Source: Thermotoga caldifontis AZM44c09
GTDB taxonomy: Bacteria; Thermotogota; Thermotogae; Thermotogales; DSM-5069
Length of the DNA stretch: 64,000 nt
Direction of reading: 5' to 3'
NCBI RefSeq assembly: GCF_000828655.1
Contig: NZ_AP014509.1
Location: 248,001-312,000, forward strand
Shown: one piece after another, positions 16,727 to 29,510 of the stretch
How positions within the stretch are numbered: the first letter of the stretch is position 1
Layout of the letters: every line of letters begins with the position of its first letter
Notes under the pieces: model-generated
What the model was told of the DNA's origin: nothing
The model's database searches: none
Seen by the model: only the letters and a program-made list of their open reading frames with translations
Made by a program: the position numbers and the translations under genes

Positions 16727-17809
16727 TCAAGTTTGAAGCTCCGTTCCGCTCTTCGCGATCGCAATAGCCTTCATGACCAGACCAACGTGGATCGATAAAA
16801 ACAGCGTCGCTGAACCACCGTAGCTCACGAACGGCAGCGGCAGGCCCGTTACCGGTGCCAGTCCCATGCACATGCCCATGTTTATGAACACCTGGAGCGA
16901 AAAGGTCGCGAGTACTCCGGAACACAGGATTCTCCAGAACTCGTCCTTCGCGAATTTGATCGCCTTCACTATCCTCCAGCACAGAAGAAAGTAGAGAATG
17001 ATCAAGAGGGATGTTCCCAGAAAACCGAACTCCTCCCCCACCACCGAGAATATGAAATCGGTGTGGTTCTTCGGGACGAACTTGAGTCTGGTCGCGGGTC
17101 CTTTGAGGAAACCTCTTCCCAGAATTCCACCAGAACCAACCGTGTGGATCGACTGGAGCATGTTGTACGCGCTCCCCTGAGCGTACCTTCCAGGGTTGAA
17201 GAACGACACGATCCTGTCCCTCTGATAATCCTTCAAGCCGAAGAAGAAGAGCAAAAGCACCATCAAGGATGTCACAAGCACGATCCTCATCAAGCTCTTG
17301 GTCTTCACCTGACTGACGAGCGCCATGGAGAACCAGATCCCACCCATCAGGAGCGCCGTTCCGAGATCTGGCTCTATCGCCACAAGACCGACACAGATCG
17401 TGGTCAAAAGGAAAGAGGTGTACAAATTCTTCTTGTTCGGCTGGGAGAGCAACGACGCGTTGAGTATCAGGAGGGCGAGTCTTGCGAACTCTGAAGGTTG
17501 AAAGTAACCGAATTTCAGATCGAACCAGCGTCGCGCCCCACCAGAGATCGTACCATAGAAGAGGACCAGAACGAGCGAAAACATCGAAGCAACGTAGAGC
17601 ACCGTACCGGCGATCTTCAAATAGCGTTCCCTCACCAGAAGCATTGCAAACATCGCAGCGATGCCAAGAATATCCCAAACGATCTGCTTGCGGACGAAGT
17701 ACAGACCGCTATCCCTCGTCGCACTGTACAGAGCCAGGAGGCCAAAGATCATCAAACAAACCACTATGATGGGAATGAACAGTTCAAAGCGCCTGTTCTC
17801 CCAGGGCAT
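16727..17809 (-). CDS. rodA: RodA, SEDS-family peptidoglycan glycosyltransferase
   Basis: A 360-residue polytopic membrane protein of the RodA/FtsW family. Conserved blocks include GGARRWFDLKFGYFQPSEFA around residues 90-109, AIEPDLGTALLMGG, the loop HTDFIFSVVGEEFGFLG, and PFVSYGGSATLF near the C terminus. It polymerises lipid II glycan strands in the elongation complex. Length and the FxxxxGEE loop fit RodA slightly better than FtsW. It overlaps ttuA by 26 nt at its start and leads into the coiled-coil membrane gene. Confidence 0.92.
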   Translation of the reverse strand: MPWENRRFELFIPIIVVCLMIFGLLALYSATRDSGLYFVRKQIVWDILGIAAMFAMLLVRERYLKIAGTVLYVASMFSLVLVLFYGTISGGARRWFDLKFGYFQPSEFARLALLILNASLLSQPNKKNLYTSFLLTTICVGLVAIEPDLGTALLMGGIWFSMALVSQVKTKSLMRIVLVTSLMVLLLFFFGLKDYQRDRIVSFFNPGRYAQGSAYNMLQSIHTVGSGGILGRGFLKGPATRLKFVPKNHTDFIFSVVGEEFGFLGTSLLIILYFLLCWRIVKAIKFAKDEFWRILCSGVLATFSLQVFINMGMCMGLAPVTGLPLPFVSYGGSATLFLSIHVGLVMKAIAIAKSGTELQT

Positions 17810-18686
17810 TCTTCAACCTCTCTTTCATTCTACAAAAGCTGCAGACTTTCTCCGTTGTCGGATAGCCACACACCGCACACTCACGCAGTTCTACGGGCTC
17901 TTTCTCTTCTTTGAAGAACTTCTGTGAGCCGGTGTAGAACCTCAGCTTGGTGCCCGGTTGCACCAGCTCTATCTCGTTCAGGACTTTCTTATAAAGCAGC
18001 GAGCTTGCCCCCTTCGAGAACGGGCATTTTTCCTCGGAGAAAGGAAGGTTGTTCAAAAGTGCATAAGCATAAGTTTCTTTCTCTGTGAGTAAAACCAAGG
18101 GTTTGATCTTCTTGGCGAATTTTGCATGAGTTTTCGGCAGCGTTGGGGATTGTCTGGTCAAATAGCCCTCCTGCCAGTTCAGAATGTTTCCGAGCAAAAA
18201 GGAAACCTCGTCGTCCAGGTTGTGCCCCGTCGCCACCACGTCGTAGCCGTTCTCAACGGCGAACTTGTTCATCAAATACCTTCTGACGTTACCACAGACC
18301 GAACAGGTCGGTCTCTTCAAAAGCTTCGCGATCCTGGGTATGTCCAGACCCAGCAGGTCTTCGTGCGCATCGTAAACGATGAACCTGCTGTTGATGCTCT
18401 CTGCCAGCTGCTGGAGCTCTTCGAGCCTCGGCCTACCCATGCCTGTATCGAGAAACAGGGCGTCGCATCTGTAGTTCAGCTTCACCAGTGCGTGCCACAG
18501 AGCGACGCTGTCCTTCCCACCCGAGACGGCGACGAGCACCCGTTCGTTCTTCTCTATCATCGAATACGTCTTTATCGCCTTCTGGACCCTTCCTAAGAAA
18601 TACTCGTTGAAGTGTCCTTCGCAGTAAGCGGTGTTGTGCTGGGGTAAGTGTATGACGGCCGTCTGCGAGCATTTTCTGCACTTCAC
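17784..18686 (-). CDS. ttuA: tRNA 5-methyluridine(54) 2-sulfurtransferase (TtuA family)
   Basis: About 300 residues. N- and C-terminal zinc-finger cysteines (CRKC near the start, CAVCGY and CSFC at the end) flank a PP-loop ATPase with VLVAVSGGKDSVALWHAL. Catalytic and cluster cysteines sit in KRPTCSVCGNVRRYLM and in EEKCPFSK, and the GHNLDDE motif is typical of the TtcA/TtuA group. It thiolates T54 of tRNA to stabilise it at high temperature, which fits a thermophile. The GTG at 18686, after GGAAGGAGGG, is chosen over the ATG at 18752, which has no ribosome site. Confidence 0.9.
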   Translation of the reverse strand: MKCRKCSQTAVIHLPQHNTAYCEGHFNEYFLGRVQKAIKTYSMIEKNERVLVAVSGGKDSVALWHALVKLNYRCDALFLDTGMGRPRLEELQQLAESINSRFIVYDAHEDLLGLDIPRIAKLLKRPTCSVCGNVRRYLMNKFAVENGYDVVATGHNLDDEVSFLLGNILNWQEGYLTRQSPTLPKTHAKFAKKIKPLVLLTEKETYAYALLNNLPFSEEKCPFSKGASSLLYKKVLNEIELVQPGTKLRFYTGSQKFFKEEKEPVELRECAVCGYPTTEKVCSFCRMKERLKNALGEQAL

Positions 18687-18752
18687 TCGGATATCCCTCC
18701 TTCCCGCACAGAAAGATTTTACAATAAGTGCGTTGTGAAAACCTCTGCACAC

Positions 18753-18770
18753 TTGCGAATTATTTCACAT
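18753..18770. promoter_or_regulatory. Near-consensus Rex operator
   Basis: TTGCGAATTATTTCACAT is an imperfect 18-bp palindrome. Its reverse complement differs from the canonical Rex site TTGTGAAATAATTCACAA at only two positions. It lies between ttuA and the hydrogenase operon that itself encodes Rex, so NADH-responsive autoregulation is the likely purpose. A second half-site (TTGTGAAAA) lies just to the left. Confidence 0.65.
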
Positions 18771-18830
18771 AGCTGTCGTCGAAACTTTTCCCTGAAGTCA
18801 CCTTCGGTTGCAGGAAGTGGCTTAGAATTA

Positions 18831-18864
18831 ATCGTGAAAAAAATAACGATAAAGATTTCACGAT
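18831..18864. repeat. Perfect inverted repeat before the hydrogenase operon
   Basis: ATCGTGAAA (18831-18839) and TTTCACGAT (18856-18864) are exact inverted copies separated by 16 bp, ending 13 bp before the first start codon. The arms share the GTGAAA/TTTCAC core with the Rex site. It may be an operator, or a leader hairpin in the mRNA. Confidence 0.55.
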
Positions 18865-18877
18865 ATGGAGTGGTGCG

Positions 18878-19105
18878 ATGCGGGTGAGGGTGTGCATGGG
18901 AAGTTCTTGTCATCTAAAGGGTTCGTACCGGATCGTCGAGAAACTCCTTCAACTGAAGGAGCAGGGGCTCAACCTGGACATTTCTGGTTCGCTGTGTTTT
19001 GGAAAGTGCTCCGAAGGGGTTTGCGTTGAGATAGACGGTCAGATCCACACGAACGTCACGGTGGAGAAGCTCGAACAGATTCTGGGAGTGAAAACATGCC
19101 ACTGA
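18878..19105 (+). CDS. Small thioredoxin-like [2Fe-2S] ferredoxin
   Basis: A 75-residue protein with the four-cysteine pattern of the NuoE/HydC C-terminal domain: CMGSSCHLKG near the start and SLCFGKCSEG in the middle. It carries one [2Fe-2S] cluster and probably moves electrons to or from the next gene product, a sensory hydrogenase. The same small protein is the first gene of the T. maritima hydrogenase operon. It overlaps the following gene by 10 nt. The closely similar C-terminal domain of HydA ([18 protein letters not shown]) suggests a shared origin. Confidence 0.85.
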   Translation: MRVRVCMGSSCHLKGSYRIVEKLLQLKEQGLNLDISGSLCFGKCSEGVCVEIDGQIHTNVTVEKLEQILGVKTCH

Positions 19106-20679
19106 TCGTTTCGAACGAGGCGGACTGTCTTTACTGCTACAAGTGTTTGAGAAACTGTCCCGTAAAGGCGATCTCGTTCTGTGCGGGTAAGACCAACGTG
19201 CAGGAAGAAGAGTGTATCCACTGTGCCACGTGCGTTTCAATCTGTCCCCAGAAAGCGAAGGGTTACACGAAGAACATCGAGGAATTCAGAAAGCTTTGCG
19301 GTAAACCTTTCCTCGCTTCGATCGCACCTTCTTTCTTCGCCCACTACGACGAGCCTTACAGAATCGTATCGGTGTTGAAGTCTCTGGGTGCAGAGATCGT
19401 TCAGGAAACCGCACTCGGTGCAGAGATCGTCTCGAAGGAATATTCGAGGATCTTCCAGGAACGTGGAACCGTCATCACCACGGCGTGTCCCGTGGTGGTC
19501 GAGCTCGCGGAGAAGCACTATCCTTCTGTGCTACCTCACCTTGCAAACGTGGATTCTCCGATGGTCGCGCACGCGAAGCTTCTGAAGAAACTTCACGGTG
19601 AATTGCCTGTGCTGTTCCTCGGTCCGTGCGTCGCGAAAAAGGCTGAAGGAACCGTTGACGTCGTCCTGACCTTCGAAGAGCTCGACGCCTTCATCGAGGA
19701 AGAGAGAATAGATCCATCCCGTTTCGACGAGCAGTTCCCGGAAGGTCCGTATCCATCCAGGGCCAGGATGTATCCGGTTTCGAGCGGTATCAGCTACACG
19801 GTTCAGACGCAGTTCGATGCGCACATCGTCGTTGAGGGTGTGGAGAATCTCATCGAACTCTTCAAGAACTTCACGCCTTCTGAACGGAAAATCTTCATCG
19901 AAGCTTCGGCGTGCCACGGGGGATGCATCAATGGGCCCGCGATCAGAAAAGATCTCAGCCTCGTAGAAAAACGGTCTCGCATCGTTGAACACGCGAGGAG
20001 GATGTCTCAGCTCCAGCAATCTTCCTTCCAGGTTCAGTTGAACCTCGAGAGGGCTTTTGCTGCGAAGAAGGAAGAACACGAAATCGATGAGGCGAGGATC
20101 GAAGAAGTTTTGATCGAGATGGGAAAAGCGGATGAAAACAAGAGGTTGAACTGTGGAGCGTGTGGATACAACAGTTGCAGAGAGAAAGCGATCGCGGTGA
20201 TCCTGGGCAAAGCAGAAAAAGAGATGTGCATCACCTACCTCGTCGACAAACTGAAGGCTGCGACGCACAAGGTTGTTGAAGAATCACCCAACGCGATCAT
20301 CATGGTGAAAGACGGCAGAATAATTTACCGCAACAAGACCGCCCTGAACCTTCTGAGGAGCAATCACGAAGATTTGATCCTGAGGCTGAGAGAATCCTTC
20401 TTCAAAGGCCAGCCCGTTCAGATAGATTCACGCGTTTACTACGTTAAGTTCTTCATCCTTCCGGAAGAAAAGGCGGATGTGTACCTCCTTGTGGACATCA
20501 CGAAAGAAAGAGAGCAGGAAGAGACACTCAGGCGGATCAAGAAAGAAACGCTCAGGAAAATGGAAGAGATGTTGGTCAAGCAGATGAGGGTGGTTCAGGA
20601 AGTGGCAGGACTGCTCGGTGAAACGGTCGCAGAGATAAAGGTCAGTTTCACCGAACTGAGGAAGACCCTGGAGGAATGA
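19096..20679 (+). CDS. hydS: Sensory [FeFe] hydrogenase with PAS domain (HydS, group C)
   Basis: A 527-residue protein. Two N-terminal [4Fe-4S] sites (CLYCYKCLRNCP, CIHCATCVSICP) are followed by an H-cluster domain with L1 TTACPVVVELAEKHYP, L2 LGPCVAKKAE and L3 EASACHGGCINGP, then a four-Cys cluster (CGACGYNSC), a PAS-like domain (about residues 390-475, PNAIIMVKDGRIIYRN) and a helical tail. L1 has Ala where catalytic enzymes have Cys (TSCCP), a known trait of group C sensory hydrogenases such as the T. maritima homologue. It should sense H2 or redox state and signal to the phosphatase that follows. Confidence 0.88.
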   Translation: MPLIVSNEADCLYCYKCLRNCPVKAISFCAGKTNVQEEECIHCATCVSICPQKAKGYTKNIEEFRKLCGKPFLASIAPSFFAHYDEPYRIVSVLKSLGAEIVQETALGAEIVSKEYSRIFQERGTVITTACPVVVELAEKHYPSVLPHLANVDSPMVAHAKLLKKLHGELPVLFLGPCVAKKAEGTVDVVLTFEELDAFIEEERIDPSRFDEQFPEGPYPSRARMYPVSSGISYTVQTQFDAHIVVEGVENLIELFKNFTPSERKIFIEASACHGGCINGPAIRKDLSLVEKRSRIVEHARRMSQLQQSSFQVQLNLERAFAAKKEEHEIDEARIEEVLIEMGKADENKRLNCGACGYNSCREKAIAVILGKAEKEMCITYLVDKLKAATHKVVEESPNAIIMVKDGRIIYRNKTALNLLRSNHEDLILRLRESFFKGQPVQIDSRVYYVKFFILPEEKADVYLLVDITKEREQEETLRRIKKETLRKMEEMLVKQMRVVQEVAGLLGETVAEIKVSFTELRKTLEE

Positions 20680-20682
20680 GGC

Positions 20683-26759
<6,077 letters not shown>

Positions 26760-26793
26760 TTGCGCGTGTTAAAACTTAACTGGGTGGACGTGT

Positions 26794-27597
26794 GTGGAAC
26801 TGAACGTTCTGGGTACGAGCAAGGTGGCACTCGCCATCTGTCGAAGGCTCATCGAAAGATCCCACAGAGTCCGCTTCGTCGTATCGCGCTTTAGAGAGAA
26901 AGCCCAGCGCTTCGTCGAAGAACTGGGCACGGGTATCCCGACCGTTTATGAAGAAGTCGAAAGGCTCCTCGATGTGGTCTTCTTCGCCGTGCCGGATTCG
27001 GCCATCCTTCAAGTTTACGAGACGATCAAGAAAAAGATCCAACCTGGAGCTTGTCTGATACACTTCAGTGGCTTTCATTCCTCAAAGATCTTCAAAGATG
27101 CCGAAATTCTTGACTTCCACAGGGCGTCGATGCATCCGAACCTTTCTTTCGCTGATCCATCGGTCGCTTACAGCAAACTTCCAGACTGCATCTTCGGCGT
27201 TGAGGGAGACGAAGAGGGATTGAAAAAGGCGATAAAATTGGTTGAGGATATACCAAGCAGGTACGTTCTTCTGTCTGAGGATGGAAAGGCCATGTACCAT
27301 CTCGCGGCGGTTCTTTGTTCGAACTTCGCGGTGGGACTCGCGGCACTCGCCGAGAAGATGTACGCAAAGAGTGGTATCAAAGATTCACGCGAGCTGATCA
27401 GCGTTCTCATGAACAGTGTGGCAGAGAACATCAGAATGAAAGGTGTGGCCGGTTCTTTGACAGGACCCGTTGCGAGGAAAGATTGGGAAGTGGTTCAGGA
27501 AGAAGGAAGACTGTTCAAGGAGACGTTCCCAGAGTTCGCCCAGCTCTACGATCAGATGGTCGAGCTCCTCGTGAGGATAAGGGAGGGAAACCTGTGA
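26794..27597 (+). CDS. Rossmann/DUF2520 protein, probable PanG-type ketopantoate reductase
   Basis: A 267-residue protein with an N-terminal Rossmann motif (MELNVLGTSKVALAICRRLI), a central segment IHFSGFHSSKIF ... SMHPNLSFADPS, and a helical C-terminal half typical of DUF2520. It overlaps panB by 4 nt, so both are translated together. DUF2520-type proteins include PanG, an alternative ketopantoate reductase described in Francisella and relatives. The pairing with panB and the absence of a classical panE here support that role. The Rossmann motif is weaker than usual (GTSKVA rather than GxGxxG). GTG start after GGGTGG. Confidence 0.65.
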   Translation: MELNVLGTSKVALAICRRLIERSHRVRFVVSRFREKAQRFVEELGTGIPTVYEEVERLLDVVFFAVPDSAILQVYETIKKKIQPGACLIHFSGFHSSKIFKDAEILDFHRASMHPNLSFADPSVAYSKLPDCIFGVEGDEEGLKKAIKLVEDIPSRYVLLSEDGKAMYHLAAVLCSNFAVGLAALAEKMYAKSGIKDSRELISVLMNSVAENIRMKGVAGSLTGPVARKDWEVVQEEGRLFKETFPEFAQLYDQMVELLVRIREGNL

Positions 27598-28400
27598 GCA
27601 TGAACGTTCAGAAATTCATGTCTTTGAAAGGCAAGCAACCCATAGTGGTGATCACCGCCTACGATGCCCCGTTCGCCCGCATCGCGCACGAAGCCGGTGT
27701 CGACGCAATACTGGTTGGAGATTCTCTCGCGAACAACGTTCTTGGTTTTTCCGATACACTGCCCGCCACCATGGACGACATGATCAGGCACACGCAGGCC
27801 GTCAGGAGGGGTGCCCCGGACGCGTTCATAATCGGTGATATGCCTTTTCTCTCTTATCAATGCTCTTCAGACGAGGCGATCAGGAACGCGGGAAGGTTTT
27901 TGAAAGAAGGCGGTGCGAACGCGGTGAAGCTCGAAGGAGGTGCTGTTTTCGCACCCCTCATAAAGAGGATGGTCGAAAGTGGTATCCCCGTGATGGGGCA
28001 TCTGGGCCTCACACCGCAATCTGTGAACGTTTTTGGCGGTTACAGGGTGCAGGGTAAAGACGAAAAAACCGCGAAGAAATTGCTCGAAGATGCGAAGGCA
28101 CTCGAGGCGGCCGGGGTGTTCGCCATCGTTCTCGAGATGGTCGTGGAGGAGGTGGCGAAACAGATCACCGAGAGCGTGAGCGTACCAACGATCGGTATCG
28201 GTTCGGGCAGATACTGCGATGGACAGGTGCTCGTGCTGCACGACGTGCTCGGGTTGAACCCGGCCTTCCAGCCGAGGTTCGCAAAACGCTACGCGAATCT
28301 GCATGAGATCTCGCTGAAAGCGATCTCTCAGTACGCCGAAGAAGTGAGAAATAGAACGTTCCCCGCGGAAGGGAACGTGTTCAAACTGGGGGGAAGCTGA
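27594..28400 (+). CDS. panB: 3-methyl-2-oxobutanoate hydroxymethyltransferase
   Basis: About 268 residues. Family blocks are ITAYDAPFARIAHEAGVDAI, ILVGDSLANNVLGF, IIGDMPFLSYQCS, AVKLEGG, MGHLGLTPQSV and TIGIGSGRYCDGQVLVLHD, covering the Mg2+ and ketopantoate sites. It makes ketopantoate from 2-oxoisovalerate and methylene-tetrahydrofolate, the first step to pantothenate and CoA. The GTG at 27594 has GGGAGGG at 6-nt spacing and overlaps the upstream stop; the ATG at 27600 is the alternative. A longer open frame to 27315 is only a shadow of the preceding gene. Confidence 0.93.
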   Translation: MSMNVQKFMSLKGKQPIVVITAYDAPFARIAHEAGVDAILVGDSLANNVLGFSDTLPATMDDMIRHTQAVRRGAPDAFIIGDMPFLSYQCSSDEAIRNAGRFLKEGGANAVKLEGGAVFAPLIKRMVESGIPVMGHLGLTPQSVNVFGGYRVQGKDEKTAKKLLEDAKALEAAGVFAIVLEMVVEEVAKQITESVSVPTIGIGSGRYCDGQVLVLHDVLGLNPAFQPRFAKRYANLHEISLKAISQYAEEVRNRTFPAEGNVFKLGGS

Positions 28401-29510
28401 ATGAAGATCCTCCACACGTCAGACTGGCACCTTGGACTGCAATCCTGGATCGGTTCCAAAGCCATCGACAGGCTCGAAGAGACCGAACGGGCGATTCACT
28501 TTCTCGTCGACCTTGCGGAAAAAGAGAAGGTCGACCTCGTGATCGTCGCAGGGGATGCGCTGCACAACAGGGTCAATCTGAGGATCGAAGCTCTGAACGT
28601 TCTGAGCGAAACCGTAGCGAAGTTCGCCTCGATCGCGCCCACCTTCGTGGTCTTCGGCAACCACGACTGGCAGGGGCTGAACCACTGGAAGACTTTCAAT
28701 TTGAAGAACTTGTACATCGTGGAAAGGCCGGACACGGTTGAGCTTCAAGAAGCCGTTCTGTTCTTTTTACCGTACGTGGACTATCAGAGGCTTCTGGGGA
28801 CAACGAGAGATCCCATCGCCGCGATGAGGGATTTTCTGGATTCCTATCTTGCCGATTTCAAAAGGTACGTCAAACCAGACAAGGCCAACGTTCTCGTTGC
28901 GCACGCCATGCTGGAAGGTTGCTTCGAATCCGAGAGGGAGAACAACATTCAGTACCAGCTCAAATCGAACAGCTTTCCCACGGATTTCGATTACGTGGCG
29001 CTCGGGCACGTGCACAATCAGATGCAGATCTCGCAGCAACCTGTCGGATGGTACTGTGGTTCGCCCATCGCTCTCGATTTCGGTGAGGAGAAAGATATAA
29101 AAGGCGCGTTGCTCGTTGAAATATCTCAAAGAACCATCGTTAAAGCGGTGAGGACGCCGCACGCAACCCTGAAGACCTTCGAGTACGAAGACTACAGCCT
29201 TTCGAACCTGAACAGGATAGAGTCCGATCTGGAAAACTTCTCTGGCTATGCACGCATACTGTTCAAATGTTCCCCTTCGAACGAGGTCAGGAAGCATCTG
29301 CTGGAACGGTACGAATCCGTCGTGAAGGTCGAATTCGAAACGGTGTGGGGGCAACAGGAATCGATCAGCGCACCGTCTGAGAGAAAGACTTTGATAGAGA
29401 TGTACAGGGACTACGTCAAACAGAAGTATCCAGATTTCGAAGATGAAATGGTGAAGATCGTGGAAGAAATATTGAAGGAGGTCGAGCAAGCTGAGGCCAC
29501 TCAGGATTGA
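28401..29510 (+). CDS. sbcD: SbcD/Mre11-type DNA exonuclease subunit
   Basis: A 369-residue metallophosphoesterase. The five phosphodiesterase motifs are present: TSDWHLG, VIVAGDALHN, VFGNHDWQG, VAHAMLEG and LGHVHNQ. The C-terminal 90 residues form the helical region that contacts the SbcC/Rad50 coiled coil. The complex opens hairpins and processes double-strand breaks. It starts directly after panB and overlaps the true start of sbcC by 20 nt, consistent with translational coupling of the two subunits. Confidence 0.93.
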   Translation: MKILHTSDWHLGLQSWIGSKAIDRLEETERAIHFLVDLAEKEKVDLVIVAGDALHNRVNLRIEALNVLSETVAKFASIAPTFVVFGNHDWQGLNHWKTFNLKNLYIVERPDTVELQEAVLFFLPYVDYQRLLGTTRDPIAAMRDFLDSYLADFKRYVKPDKANVLVAHAMLEGCFESERENNIQYQLKSNSFPTDFDYVALGHVHNQMQISQQPVGWYCGSPIALDFGEEKDIKGALLVEISQRTIVKAVRTPHATLKTFEYEDYSLSNLNRIESDLENFSGYARILFKCSPSNEVRKHLLERYESVVKVEFETVWGQQESISAPSERKTLIEMYRDYVKQKYPDFEDEMVKIVEEILKEVEQAEATQD

